Assembly: GCF_030651625.1 (NCBI RefSeq)
Contig: NZ_JAUSCF010000031.1
Span: forward strand, 186,001 to 250,000
Direction: 5' to 3'
Source: Hydrogenophaga sp.
GTDB lineage: Bacteria > Pseudomonadota > Gammaproteobacteria > Burkholderiales > Burkholderiaceae_C
DNA: 64,000 bases
The notes under the pieces: generated by a model
Databases searched by the model: none
What the model saw: only the letters and a program-made list of their open reading frames with translations
What the model was told of the DNA's origin: nothing
In this document: positions 41,481-49,484 of the stretch, one piece after another
How the letters are laid out: each line of letters begins with the position of its first letter
Numbering within the stretch: the stretch's first letter is position 1
Program-made: the position numbers and the translations under genes

Positions 41481-43658
41481 TCAGTACACGGGCTGGTGCT
41501 GGCGAATGGCGGCCTTGACCGCGTCGCTGAGAACGAAGCCGCTGCCGTGCTTCGCCGCCAGCTCGACGCAGCGCTGCTCGAAGGCCTCGATGCCCATGCC
41601 GTAGATGAACTGCAGGGCTCCACCGGTCCACGCCGGGAAGCCAATTCCGAAGATCGAGCCGATGTTGCCGTCGTGCACACTTGTGAGCACGCCTTCGGAC
41701 AGGCAACGCGCGGTTTCCACCGCTTGACGGTAGAGGATGCGGTCCTTGATGTCCTGCAGGTTGTAGGCTTTATCGGGCTTTTCGAACAGTGTTTTGAGTG
41801 TGGGCCAGAGCACCTTTTTCTGGCCTTCCGGGTAGTCGTAAAAGCCGCTACCGCCAGCGCGCCCCGGCCGCTTGTGCTGCTTGACCATGTGCTCCACCAG
41901 CGTTTCGCCCGGGGTGGCCACGTACTGTTTGCCTTCCTTCTGAAAGTCCAGGCGCGTCTGCTCCAGCACATGCACCGAGAGCGAAAGCGCCGTCTCGTCC
42001 AAAACCGCCAACGGGCCCACCGGCATGCCCACCTGCATGGCACAGTTCTCGATCACCGGCGCCGGAATGCCTTCGCCCAGCATGGCCGCGCCCTCCATCA
42101 CGAAGGTGCCGAAGGTGCGGCTGGTGTAGAAGCCGCGCGAGTCGTTCACCACGATGGGCAGCTTGCCCAGCGCCTGCACATAGTCGTAAGCGCGGGCAAT
42201 GGTTTCATCGTCTGTCTGCTTGCCACGGATGATCTCCACCAGCTTCATCTTGTCCACTGGACTGAAGAAGTGGATGCCGACAAATTTTTCCGGCTTGCCG
42301 CTTGCCTGGGCCAGACCTGAAATGGGCAGTGTGGAGGTGTTGCTGGCAAAGAACCCGCCTTCGGCCAGCATGGGCTCGGCTTCCTGGGTCACCATGGCTT
42401 TGAGTTCGCGCTGCTCGAACACCGCCTCGATGATCAGCTCACAGCCTTTGAGGTCGGCGGCGCTTGCGGTAGGCGTGATGAGACTCAGAATGCCCGCCTG
42501 CTTCTCAGCCGCCATCTGGCCCTTGTCCACGCGCTTCTGCGTGAGCTTGGCGGTGTAGGCCTTGCCTTTTTCGGCAGCTTCTGGGCTCACATCCTTGAGC
42601 ACGGTGGCAATGCCGCGTGTGGCCTGCGCATAGGCAATACCGGCGCCCATCATGCCCGCGCCCAGGATGCCCACCTTCTTCGGCTGGTACTTCTCCGTTC
42701 GCCCTGAGCCTGTCGAAGGGCCGGGGCGTGACTGGCCTCCCTTGATGGCGTTCATGTTGAAGAAGAACGTGTTGATCATGTTCTTCGCCACCGGGCTGAT
42801 CATCAGCCCGGCCAGGTAGCGGCTCTCCACGCGCATGGCGGTGTCGAAGTCCACCATGGCCCCTTCCACCATGGCCGCCAGAGCGGCTTCCGGGGCAGGG
42901 TAGAGGCCACGCGTTTTCTGTTTGAGTACGGCGGGCGCCACGCTCAACAGATTGGCGATCTTGGGGTTGCTTGGCGTGCCGCCGGGCATTTTGTAGTCCT
43001 TGCGGTCCCACACGTGCTGGCAGGCCTCGGGCTTGCCTTGTGCGGCTTCGATGAATGCCAGGGCTTTGGGCAGCAGCTCTTCGGCGGTCGCCACCAACTC
43101 GTGCACCACACCGATCTTCAAAGCCTCTTCAGGGCCGAACAGCTTGCTCTCAAGGATGTAGGGCTGCGCAGCCATCAACCCCAGCAGACGCGTCATCTTG
43201 GTGATGCCGCCACCGCCGGGAATCAGTCCCAGTGTGATTTCCGGCAGGCCAAACTGCACTTTGGGGTTGTTCACGGCAATGCGGTGGTGGCCCACCAGCG
43301 CCACCTCCCAACCGCCCCCGAGCGCTGCGCCGTTGAGGCAGCTCACCACCGGCACACCCTGCGTTTCAAGGGTGCGGAAGTTGCGCTTGATGCGTTCAAT
43401 CTCGGTGAACACGCGGGGGCCGTCGGCCGCGGTGGAGCGCATCACGCCCTTCAGGTCAGCGCCCGCAAAGAAAGTGCTCTTGGCCGACGCCAGCACGATG
43501 CCCTTGATCTGCTCGCGGTCCTTGACCACTTGTGCAGCGATGGCGTCCAGGTCGTCCTGCCACTGCAGGCACATGGTGTTGACCGGCGAGCCCTGTTCGT
43601 CAAAGGTGATGGTCGCGATGCCGTTGGCGAGGTCGTAGCGGATGGTTTGGGTGATCAT
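41481..43658 (-). CDS. Bifunctional enoyl-CoA hydratase/3-hydroxyacyl-CoA dehydrogenase (FadB/FadJ type)
   Basis: 725-residue multifunctional beta-oxidation enzyme. Residues about 1-310 are the enoyl-CoA hydratase domain with catalytic Glu in GGGWEVALVG and GLPEITLGLIPGGGG. Then comes the 3-hydroxyacyl-CoA dehydrogenase NAD motif VGILGAGMMGAGIAYA (about 331-346) and HFFSPVDKMKLVEII, plus the C-terminal helical domain. The interdomain linker encodes SRPGPSTGSGRTEKY, matching a repeat insertion at 42697-42722. Followed upstream by the thiolase, as in FadBA pairs. Confidence 0.93.
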   Translation of the reverse strand: MITQTIRYDLANGIATITFDEQGSPVNTMCLQWQDDLDAIAAQVVKDREQIKGIVLASAKSTFFAGADLKGVMRSTAADGPRVFTEIERIKRNFRTLETQGVPVVSCLNGAALGGGWEVALVGHHRIAVNNPKVQFGLPEITLGLIPGGGGITKMTRLLGLMAAQPYILESKLFGPEEALKIGVVHELVATAEELLPKALAFIEAAQGKPEACQHVWDRKDYKMPGGTPSNPKIANLLSVAPAVLKQKTRGLYPAPEAALAAMVEGAMVDFDTAMRVESRYLAGLMISPVAKNMINTFFFNMNAIKGGQSRPGPSTGSGRTEKYQPKKVGILGAGMMGAGIAYAQATRGIATVLKDVSPEAAEKGKAYTAKLTQKRVDKGQMAAEKQAGILSLITPTASAADLKGCELIIEAVFEQRELKAMVTQEAEPMLAEGGFFASNTSTLPISGLAQASGKPEKFVGIHFFSPVDKMKLVEIIRGKQTDDETIARAYDYVQALGKLPIVVNDSRGFYTSRTFGTFVMEGAAMLGEGIPAPVIENCAMQVGMPVGPLAVLDETALSLSVHVLEQTRLDFQKEGKQYVATPGETLVEHMVKQHKRPGRAGGSGFYDYPEGQKKVLWPTLKTLFEKPDKAYNLQDIKDRILYRQAVETARCLSEGVLTSVHDGNIGSIFGIGFPAWTGGALQFIYGMGIEAFEQRCVELAAKHGSGFVLSDAVKAAIRQHQPVY
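42697..42722. repeat. REP-like dispersed repeat inside the FadB/J-type gene
   Basis: On the minus strand this reads CCTTCGACAGGCTCAGGGCG plus short flanks. I recognise the motif as a dispersed short repeat in Acidovorax- and Pseudomonas-like genomes, also known through its translations PSTGSGR, FDRLRANG and RQAQGER in databases. Here it lies in frame in a linker between two enzyme domains and adds about ten residues, apparently without disrupting the gene. Only one copy was noticed in the window. Confidence 0.7.
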
Positions 43659-43679
43659 GTTTGTGGTCTCCGCTTTTGA

Positions 43680-44885
43680 TCAGACGCGCTCAACAATCGT
43701 TGCAATGCCCATCCCGCCGCCAACGCAGAGGGTTGCCAATCCATATCTTTTCCCGGTGCGGTGCAGCTCATCAATCAGCGTGTTCAGAATCATCGCGCCC
43801 GTGGCCCCCAGCGGGTGCCCCATGGCGATCGCCCCTCCGTTCACGTTCACCTTCTCGTGCGGCACACCCATCTCTTGCATGAACTTCATGGGCACAGCGG
43901 CAAATGCTTCGTTCACTTCAAACAGATCGATCTGGTCGATGCTGAGTCCTGCCTTGGCCAACGCCTTGCGCGCGGCCGGCATGGGGCCGGTGAGCATGAT
44001 GGTCGGGTCTGCACCTGAGAGGGCCACCGAGACGATGCGGGCGCGCGGCGTGAAGCCATGCTGTTTGCCTGCGGCCTCGCTGCCAATCAGCATGGCCGCA
44101 GCGCCGTCCACAATGCCTGATGAATTGCCCGCGTGGTGTACATGGTGGATGCGCTCCACCTGCGGGTAGCGCTGCAGGGCCACGGCGTCAAAGCCCATGG
44201 CACCCAGTTGCTCAAAAGCCGGCTTGAGGCCACCCAGGCCTTCCATCGTGGTGCCGGGCTTGATGAATTCGTCCTGCGCCAGAATGGTCTGGCCCAGCGC
44301 GTCTTTCACGGCCACCACCGAACGGTCAAAGTGGCCAGCCGCGCGCGCAGCCGTGGCGCGTCTCTGCGATTCCAGTGCGAAGGCATCCACGTCGGCGCGG
44401 CTGAACCCATTGAGCGTGGCGATCAGGTCTGCGCCAATGCCCTGCGGCACAAACAGCGTGGCGCTGTTGGTTTCCGGGTCTTGCGCCCAGGCCCCGCCGT
44501 CTGAGCCAATGGGCACGCGGCTCATGCTCTCCACACCGCCAGCCACCACCAGGTCTTCCCAGCCGCTCTTCACCTTCATGGCGGCCATGTTCACCGCCTC
44601 AAGGCCTGAGGCGCAGAACCGGTTGAGCTGCACGCCTGAACACCGCCAGTCCCAGCCCGCCTTGAGTGCGGCCACCTTGGGTAGCACAGAACCTTGTTCG
44701 CCAATGGGCGAAACCACGCCCATCACCACATCGTCCACAGCGGCCGTGTCCAGATCGTTGCGCCGCTGCAGCTCGCTCAGCAAGCCTGCCAGCAGGTTGA
44801 CCGGCTTGACCTCGTGCAGGCTGCCGTCCTTTTTGCCCTTGCCGCGCGGCGTGCGGATGGCGTCGTATATGAAGGCTTCGCTCAT
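43680..44885 (-). CDS. Acetyl-CoA C-acyltransferase (thiolase, FadA/FadI type)
   Basis: 401-residue thiolase that cleaves 3-oxoacyl-CoA. The nucleophilic Cys is in [15 protein letters not shown] (about residue 91), the C-terminal His is in [15 protein letters not shown] and the second Cys in LCVGGGMG. It lies 21 bases upstream of the bifunctional dehydrogenase on the same strand, so the two likely form an operon. The upstream 124 bases are shared with the divergent acyl-CoA dehydrogenase gene; a TATAAAT-type sequence occurs there near 44974, with no clear -35. Confidence 0.93.
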   Translation of the reverse strand: MSEAFIYDAIRTPRGKGKKDGSLHEVKPVNLLAGLLSELQRRNDLDTAAVDDVVMGVVSPIGEQGSVLPKVAALKAGWDWRCSGVQLNRFCASGLEAVNMAAMKVKSGWEDLVVAGGVESMSRVPIGSDGGAWAQDPETNSATLFVPQGIGADLIATLNGFSRADVDAFALESQRRATAARAAGHFDRSVVAVKDALGQTILAQDEFIKPGTTMEGLGGLKPAFEQLGAMGFDAVALQRYPQVERIHHVHHAGNSSGIVDGAAAMLIGSEAAGKQHGFTPRARIVSVALSGADPTIMLTGPMPAARKALAKAGLSIDQIDLFEVNEAFAAVPMKFMQEMGVPHEKVNVNGGAIAMGHPLGATGAMILNTLIDELHRTGKRYGLATLCVGGGMGIATIVERV

Positions 44886-45009
44886 GGTGGGTGTCTCCTG
44901 GGGAACGTTCTGGGGATGCCGCCGGTGGCCGGTACAGGCGAATCAGTATAGACTTTTGCCAAGCATTTGCTTTGTATAAATCTACCGACCCAGTCTGATA
45001 GGTGACACC

Positions 45010-46173
45010 ATGATCGACCGCACCCTGTTTTCCCCCGACCACGAAGCCTTTCGTGACAGCTTTCGCCGCTTCATGGAGAAAGAAATTGCACCGCACCATG
45101 AGGCCTGGGAAGAGCAGGGCTACGTGGACCGTGCCGTGTGGAACAAGGCCGGTGAAAACGGCTTCCTATGCATGACCATGCCTGAAGCCTATGGTGGTGC
45201 GGAAGGCGACAAACTCTATTCAGTGGTGCAGATGGAAGAGCTGGCGCGCGGCGGCTTCAGCGGCATTGGCTACGGCCTGCACAGCGAAATCGTGGCGCCG
45301 TACATCCTGCATTACGGCACTGAGGCGCAGAAACAGAAATACCTGCCACTGCTGGCCAGCGGCGCCATGGTGGGAGCCATTGCCATGAGCGAACCCGCCG
45401 CCGGCAGTGATCTGCAAGGTGTGAAAACCACAGCGCTCAAACAGGCCGACGGCAGCTACCTGCTCAACGGCAGCAAGACCTTCATCACCAACGGCTGGCA
45501 TGCCGACCTGGTGATCGTGGTGGCCAAAACCCAGCCCGACGCCGGCGCCAAAGGCACCAGCCTTTTTCTGGTGGAGCGCGGCATGCCCGGTTTTGAGAAG
45601 GGCAAGCGCCTGAAGAAGCTGGGCCTGAAGGCACAAGACACCAGCGAACTGTTCTTCGACAACGTGAAGCTCGACGCCAGCCAGTTGCTGGGGGGCACCG
45701 CCATGGAAAACCGTGGCTTTATCTGCCTCATGGAACAGTTGCCGTGGGAGCGCCTGCAGATCGCCATTGGCGCCGTGTCCGCCGCACAGGCCGCCATCGA
45801 CTGGACTGTGACCTACGTGAAAGACCGCAAGGTATTCGGCCAGACCGTGGCCGCCTTCCAAAACACCCGCTACAAACTGGCCGAAATGCAGACCGAGGTG
45901 CAGGTGGCCCGCGTGTTTGTGGACAAATGCTGCGAACTCGTCAATGTGAACAAGCTGGACACGGCCACTGCCAGCATGGCCAAGTACTGGTGCTCAGATC
46001 TGCAATGCAAGGTGATGGACGAATGCGTGCAGCTGTTCGGCGGCTACGGCTACATGTGGGAATACCCCATCACCCGCGCCTATGCCGACGCGCGGGTGCA
46101 GCGCATTTATGGTGGCACCAACGAGATCATGAAAGAGGTGATCTCGCGGGGGATGGGGTTGGGTGGGCGCTGA
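45010..46173 (+). CDS. Acyl-CoA dehydrogenase (long-chain/isovaleryl-like)
   Basis: 387-residue FAD enzyme for the first step of beta-oxidation. GAIAMSEPAAGSDLQGVKTTA, FITNGWHADLVIVVAKT and the C-terminal RVQRIYGGTNEIMKEVISRGMG mark the family. The Glu that serves as base in medium-chain enzymes (YEGT) is Gly here; long-chain and isovaleryl types use a Glu on another helix, and the WERLQIA segment offers one. Divergent from the thiolase, sharing 124 bases of regulatory space. Its 3' end is the last housekeeping gene before the T4SS region. Confidence 0.92.
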   Translation: MIDRTLFSPDHEAFRDSFRRFMEKEIAPHHEAWEEQGYVDRAVWNKAGENGFLCMTMPEAYGGAEGDKLYSVVQMEELARGGFSGIGYGLHSEIVAPYILHYGTEAQKQKYLPLLASGAMVGAIAMSEPAAGSDLQGVKTTALKQADGSYLLNGSKTFITNGWHADLVIVVAKTQPDAGAKGTSLFLVERGMPGFEKGKRLKKLGLKAQDTSELFFDNVKLDASQLLGGTAMENRGFICLMEQLPWERLQIAIGAVSAAQAAIDWTVTYVKDRKVFGQTVAAFQNTRYKLAEMQTEVQVARVFVDKCCELVNVNKLDTATASMAKYWCSDLQCKVMDECVQLFGGYGYMWEYPITRAYADARVQRIYGGTNEIMKEVISRGMGLGGR

Positions 46174-46344
46174 ACCCAATTGGTGACCCCGAAGTCGGCG
46201 TACCAGAGCCCATCTTGACCAACTGGGTGTTTGCCATGTTGTCCCTGGGCTGAGCAAGCGTCACCTCTGGGTAGGTAACGACAGGCATCAATTGCTGTCC
46301 CCAGAAATCGATTCTCCATTGCCAATGCTCGGAACCAGTGGGCG

Positions 46345-47193
46345 TGCTCAGCCGGTGCAAGCAGCATCTCGCGCACGAGATCATCTGGCAGTCCCTTACC
46401 CTCCCAGGCGCGCCAGGCGACCACTTCGCGGTCGTAGCAATTCTTGGCGAACGTGGTTGTCACCTTCGTTCCCGAGTCGCACATGATCTCCAGACCATCG
46501 GCGCACCAGCGCAGATTACTGCGCCCAACCGTTACCTTGCCCTCGTGCCTTCTGCTGGACTGGCGCCGTCGGGGGTGCCTTGGGTAGCAGCAACGCGGCT
46601 GCGCCATCACGGGGCAGGCGCACTGAGAATCGACCCTGCGCGTTGCGTTGGCGTTTGACCAGGGCGAAGGCACGTCGATATCCGTAGTTGGGCAGATCGG
46701 TGATCTGCTCCCGGATTTGGTCGTGCAACTGCGCATAGCCCGCCAGCGTGCGCCCCTTGCGACCAACGCGCCAGTCTTCGCAGCGGTGATGCAGCTCATC
46801 TAGAAGCGAGCGCGCCACGCCCAGTGCCCGGAAGACTATTTTCGTTGTTCGTCCCAGGGCAACAAGGGCGAGCACACCATCCACTTTTTCGGCTGCGTGC
46901 TCCACGGTTTCTTTGAGGATTTCGTTCTCCAGGGTCTTCTTGCCCGGCACCCGCGGCAGCTTGGCGATCTCGGCGTGGGCAGCGGTCAGCTCCGATGCCG
47001 ACACCACCGCCTCTTCAGCACTGACTGCCATCAGGGCACCTTGGAGATCGAGCTTTTGCCTCTGGAACAGCAAGCTGGCCGTGACGCCCTCCTGGCGTGC
47101 CACCAAAGACACGCTCATGCCTGGCTCGTAGGTGCGCCGCACCAGCGCAGTTTTCTCCGTAGGGGCCCAGCGACTGTGGCGCCGGTTTTTCAA
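46345..47193 (-). pseudogene. Decayed IS3-family (IS2-type) transposase remnant
   Basis: The 47193-46516 frame begins MKNRRHSRWAPTEKTALVRRTYEPGM and carries the OrfA helix-turn-helix (SLVARQEGVTASLLFQRQ) and KTLENEILKE. It runs on into OrfB-like sequence (LPNYGYRRAFALVKRQ). From about 46555 the reading continues in another minus frame with HEGKVTVGRSNLRWCADGLEIMCDSG, which includes the first catalytic Asp. The rest of the DDE domain is not clear, so the gene is frameshifted and truncated. Boundaries are approximate, and no terminal inverted repeats were identified. Confidence 0.75.
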
Positions 47194-47253
47194 GATGACT
47201 TCAACCGTGTCCGTATGCCTGATCGCACTCGTAGTCCTACTTCCATCTTCAAA

Positions 47254-47321
47254 AATAAGCGATAGGACGGGTCCGGGGATTCAGGCGGCTATCTCACCCT
47301 TCTCAATCTCTATCGCTTCTT
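47254..47321. repeat. Imperfect inverted repeat flanking a short gap
   Basis: AATAAGCGATAG (47254-47265) and CTATCGCTTCTT (47310-47321) are inverted copies with one mismatch, about 44 bases apart. They lie between the transposase remnant and the T4SS promoter. They could be remains of an element end or a weak hairpin; the distance argues against a simple terminator. Confidence 0.35.
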
Positions 47322-47372
47322 AGCAGCGGTTTGAAAGAATAAAAAAGAACGAATAGAGCAATAAAAGTAGGT

Positions 47373-47398
47373 ATACCCTGTCAACATTGACAGGGTAT
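47373..47398. promoter_or_regulatory. Perfect 26-bp palindrome, probable operator
   Basis: ATACCCTGTCAA (47373-47384) and TTGACAGGGTAT (47387-47398) are exact inverted copies around a two-base CA spacer. The right arm contains the TTGACA -35 hexamer of the predicted T4SS promoter, so a dimeric repressor bound here would block RNA polymerase. No regulator gene is visible in the window. Confidence 0.7.
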
Positions 47399-47415
47399 CT
47401 TCCTGAATAAATACT
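47387..47415 (+). promoter_or_regulatory. Predicted sigma70 promoter of the T4SS operon
   Basis: A consensus -35 TTGACA (47387-47392) is followed by a 17-base spacer and an AATACT -10 (47410-47415), four of six consensus positions. It faces virB1, whose likely start is about 215 bases downstream, and the intervening sequence has no gene I can support. The -35 lies inside the palindrome at 47373-47398. Confidence 0.6.
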
Positions 47416-47631
47416 ACCTAAGTAGCTATACTCCCGCCCAGAATTAAACAGAGCAAGGGAGGGGTTTTCCACAGCAATCCGGTGCAACGGGTTCCGGCGA
47501 GCGCGTATTCGATCGTCCATCGGTCATGTGCATCGCGCGGTTTCCTGCACCTGTGCCCACCAGGGCGCACACACCATACGTTCGCCCGCTTGGGCGGAGG
47601 TGTCATTGCTGAGGTGGCCTGCAGGCACCAC

Positions 47632-48684
47632 ATGTTCGATTGTCCCGATCTGGCCGTTCCCCGAGAAGTCATGCAGCACGTGGTGCAGGTGGAGTCTTCT
47701 CGCAACCCTTTTGCTATTGGCGTGGTCGGCGGTTATCTGGCCCGTCAGCCGCGCAATGTCGAAGAAGCGCTGGCGGCTGTGCAACTGCTGCGGCAAGAGG
47801 GCTACAACTTTTCCGTTGGCATTGCGCAGGTCAATCGCTACAACCTGGCACCCTACGGGTTGAATACGTACTCAGAGGCCTTTGATGTTTGCGCCAACCT
47901 GCTGGCCGGGTCGCGCATCCTGCGCGAGTGCTACGACCGAGCGCAGGACTGGGGTAAGGCATTCAGCTGCTACTACTCCGGCAACTTCGTCACCGGTTTC
48001 AAGCACGGTTACGTCCAGAAGATCTACGCCTCGATGCGCAAAGTGCAGGCCGGCGGCTCCGACCGGGCAAGCCTTCGCATCATTCCATACAACAATCTGC
48101 CACGCCGCCCGGCTCGCCAAGAAAACCTGCCGCTGGGGGCGCCCAATGTGGTGCCGCCGGTGGACCACCGCGCGCCGTACCCGGAACCCTACGCTGTGCG
48201 GAAATACCTTCCACACACCCCGCTGGAGGTCAATGCCAAGGCCATGGCGCTCGCTCACAGCCAACCCACCAAGCCAGAGACCGCCGAGAGCCGGCCAGCC
48301 ATTCCGGTGCCGGGGCCTGGAGCGGTGACGTCAGGCAACACTGGCCAAGCACCCAGCAGCCTTGCGCATATTCCGGTCCAGGTCGTCGGCGTCAATGGCA
48401 ACCCCTACCAGACCCGAGTGATCCTGCCTGCTCCTTCAACGCCAGGCGAACAACTGCCCCTGCCCAATCCCCACGCGGTACCCGATTCGCCTGCCACCAG
48501 CAGCCGCACTGCAACTGTGTCGCGTTCAGGAACAGGCATGGCGGTGCTGAAAGGCGGCAGCCTGCTTCATTCCACCGAGCCTTCAGGGCAACCTGAAAAC
48601 CCCGATGCCGGCGTTCGTTCTGGCGGCGGAGCCCAACCCCAACCGGACCCATCGGATGTTTCCGACAGGTCATTTGTTTTTTGA
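47632..48684 (+). CDS. virB1: VirB1-type lytic transglycosylase of the T4SS
   Basis: Muramidase that opens peptidoglycan for T4SS assembly. About 350 residues: the catalytic domain (about 1-145) has the Glu in VVQVESSRNPFAIGVVGG, the family's NFSVGIAQVNRYNL and AFSCYYSGNF; a long Pro-, Ser- and Gly-rich C-terminal extension (about 150-350) follows. The start is uncertain: the frame is open to 47482, but ATG 47632 (MFDCPDLAVP) matches the family and the upstream residues look non-coding. The catalytic part resembles Xanthomonas VirB1 in my memory of the family. First gene of the operon. Confidence 0.88.
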   Translation: MFDCPDLAVPREVMQHVVQVESSRNPFAIGVVGGYLARQPRNVEEALAAVQLLRQEGYNFSVGIAQVNRYNLAPYGLNTYSEAFDVCANLLAGSRILRECYDRAQDWGKAFSCYYSGNFVTGFKHGYVQKIYASMRKVQAGGSDRASLRIIPYNNLPRRPARQENLPLGAPNVVPPVDHRAPYPEPYAVRKYLPHTPLEVNAKAMALAHSQPTKPETAESRPAIPVPGPGAVTSGNTGQAPSSLAHIPVQVVGVNGNPYQTRVILPAPSTPGEQLPLPNPHAVPDSPATSSRTATVSRSGTGMAVLKGGSLLHSTEPSGQPENPDAGVRSGGGAQPQPDPSDVSDRSFVF

Positions 48685-48704
48685 CAACTCAAGGAAGTAC
48701 CTCC

Positions 48705-49046
48705 ATGCACCCCAGCGCAAATCGCAGTCGCATCGAAATGAATGTGGTCCTCACGACGATCGTCGGCCTTTGTCTTGTGGGCTTCATGCCTCAGGCTGTG
48801 GCTCAGGTGCCAGGGTTTGCAGAAGCCTGTGCAAACGTCGATGGCTTCATGCAAAGCGTCGTGACGCTGTTGGGTGCCGTCTCGATTGGCGTGGTCACTG
48901 TGGCGATCATCTTTGCGGGCTATCAGATCGCTTTCGCTCACAAGCGCCTTTCCGACGTCGCACCCATCCTCATCGGTGGCTTGCTCATCGGCGGCGCCGC
49001 CACGATTGCGACCTGGTTCGTGGGTTCATCGGTCGCCACTTGCTGA
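48705..49046 (+). CDS. virB2: VirB2-type T4SS major pilin
   Basis: 113-residue pilin precursor. An N-terminal signal peptide ends near AVAQ (about residue 34), then two hydrophobic segments (VVTLLGAVSIGVVTVAIIFAGYQIAFA and VAPILIGGLLIGGAATIATWFVG) are separated by a short basic loop (HKRLSD). This is the usual VirB2 arrangement. The ATG at 48705 has AAGGAA well placed upstream. A TTG at 48681 would overlap the virB1 stop but lacks such a site. The C-terminus ends in Cys. Confidence 0.88.
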   Translation: MHPSANRSRIEMNVVLTTIVGLCLVGFMPQAVAQVPGFAEACANVDGFMQSVVTLLGAVSIGVVTVAIIFAGYQIAFAHKRLSDVAPILIGGLLIGGAATIATWFVGSSVATC

Positions 49047-49123
49047 GCGAGTCGTGTGCATTCGGGATGGCGTAGCCACCTCGTGACCACACCACTTGCC
49101 CCTAACTGAAGCCCTGAGTCCAC

Positions 49124-49447
49124 ATGCACAAAGACACGCTGTTTCGCGGCTGCACCCGCCCCGCGACCATCCTCGGGGTGCCGTACATCCCGTTCCTGGT
49201 GGGCGCGGGTGGGCCGCTGATTCTCGCCATGTACGTCTCGCTGTACCTGCTGCTGGTGATCCCTTTCTCCATCTTGATCATGCGACTCATGACCAAGAAG
49301 GACGAAATGATCTTCCGCTTGATTGGGCTGAACCTGGTGTTTCGCTTTCTGCCGCGAAACCACGCGGCCTACCACAACGCCTGGGTGTTTTGTCCTGTGG
49401 CCTACCGCAAGCGGGCGGCCCGCATGCGCGGATACGACCAGTGCTGA
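49124..49447 (+). CDS. virB3: VirB3-type T4SS inner-membrane protein
   Basis: 107 residues. The start HKDTLFRGCTRPATILGVPYIPFLV and two hydrophobic helices around GPLILAMYVSLYLLLVIPFSIL fit VirB3, as does RLIGLNLVFRFLPRNHAAY. VirB3 acts with VirB4 at the inner membrane. Encoded 77 bases after virB2 and 37 bases before the virB4 start, in the standard order. Confidence 0.88.
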   Translation: MHKDTLFRGCTRPATILGVPYIPFLVGAGGPLILAMYVSLYLLLVIPFSILIMRLMTKKDEMIFRLIGLNLVFRFLPRNHAAYHNAWVFCPVAYRKRAARMRGYDQC

Positions 49448-49484
49448 ACGCGCCTCTTCAGTGATACACAGCCCGGTCTCAAAC

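Noticed and set aside
47320..47520. 66-residue minus-strand frame covering the T4SS promoter region
   Set aside because: It runs through the palindrome and promoter, has no ribosome-binding site I can see, and ends in an uninformative hydrophobic stretch.
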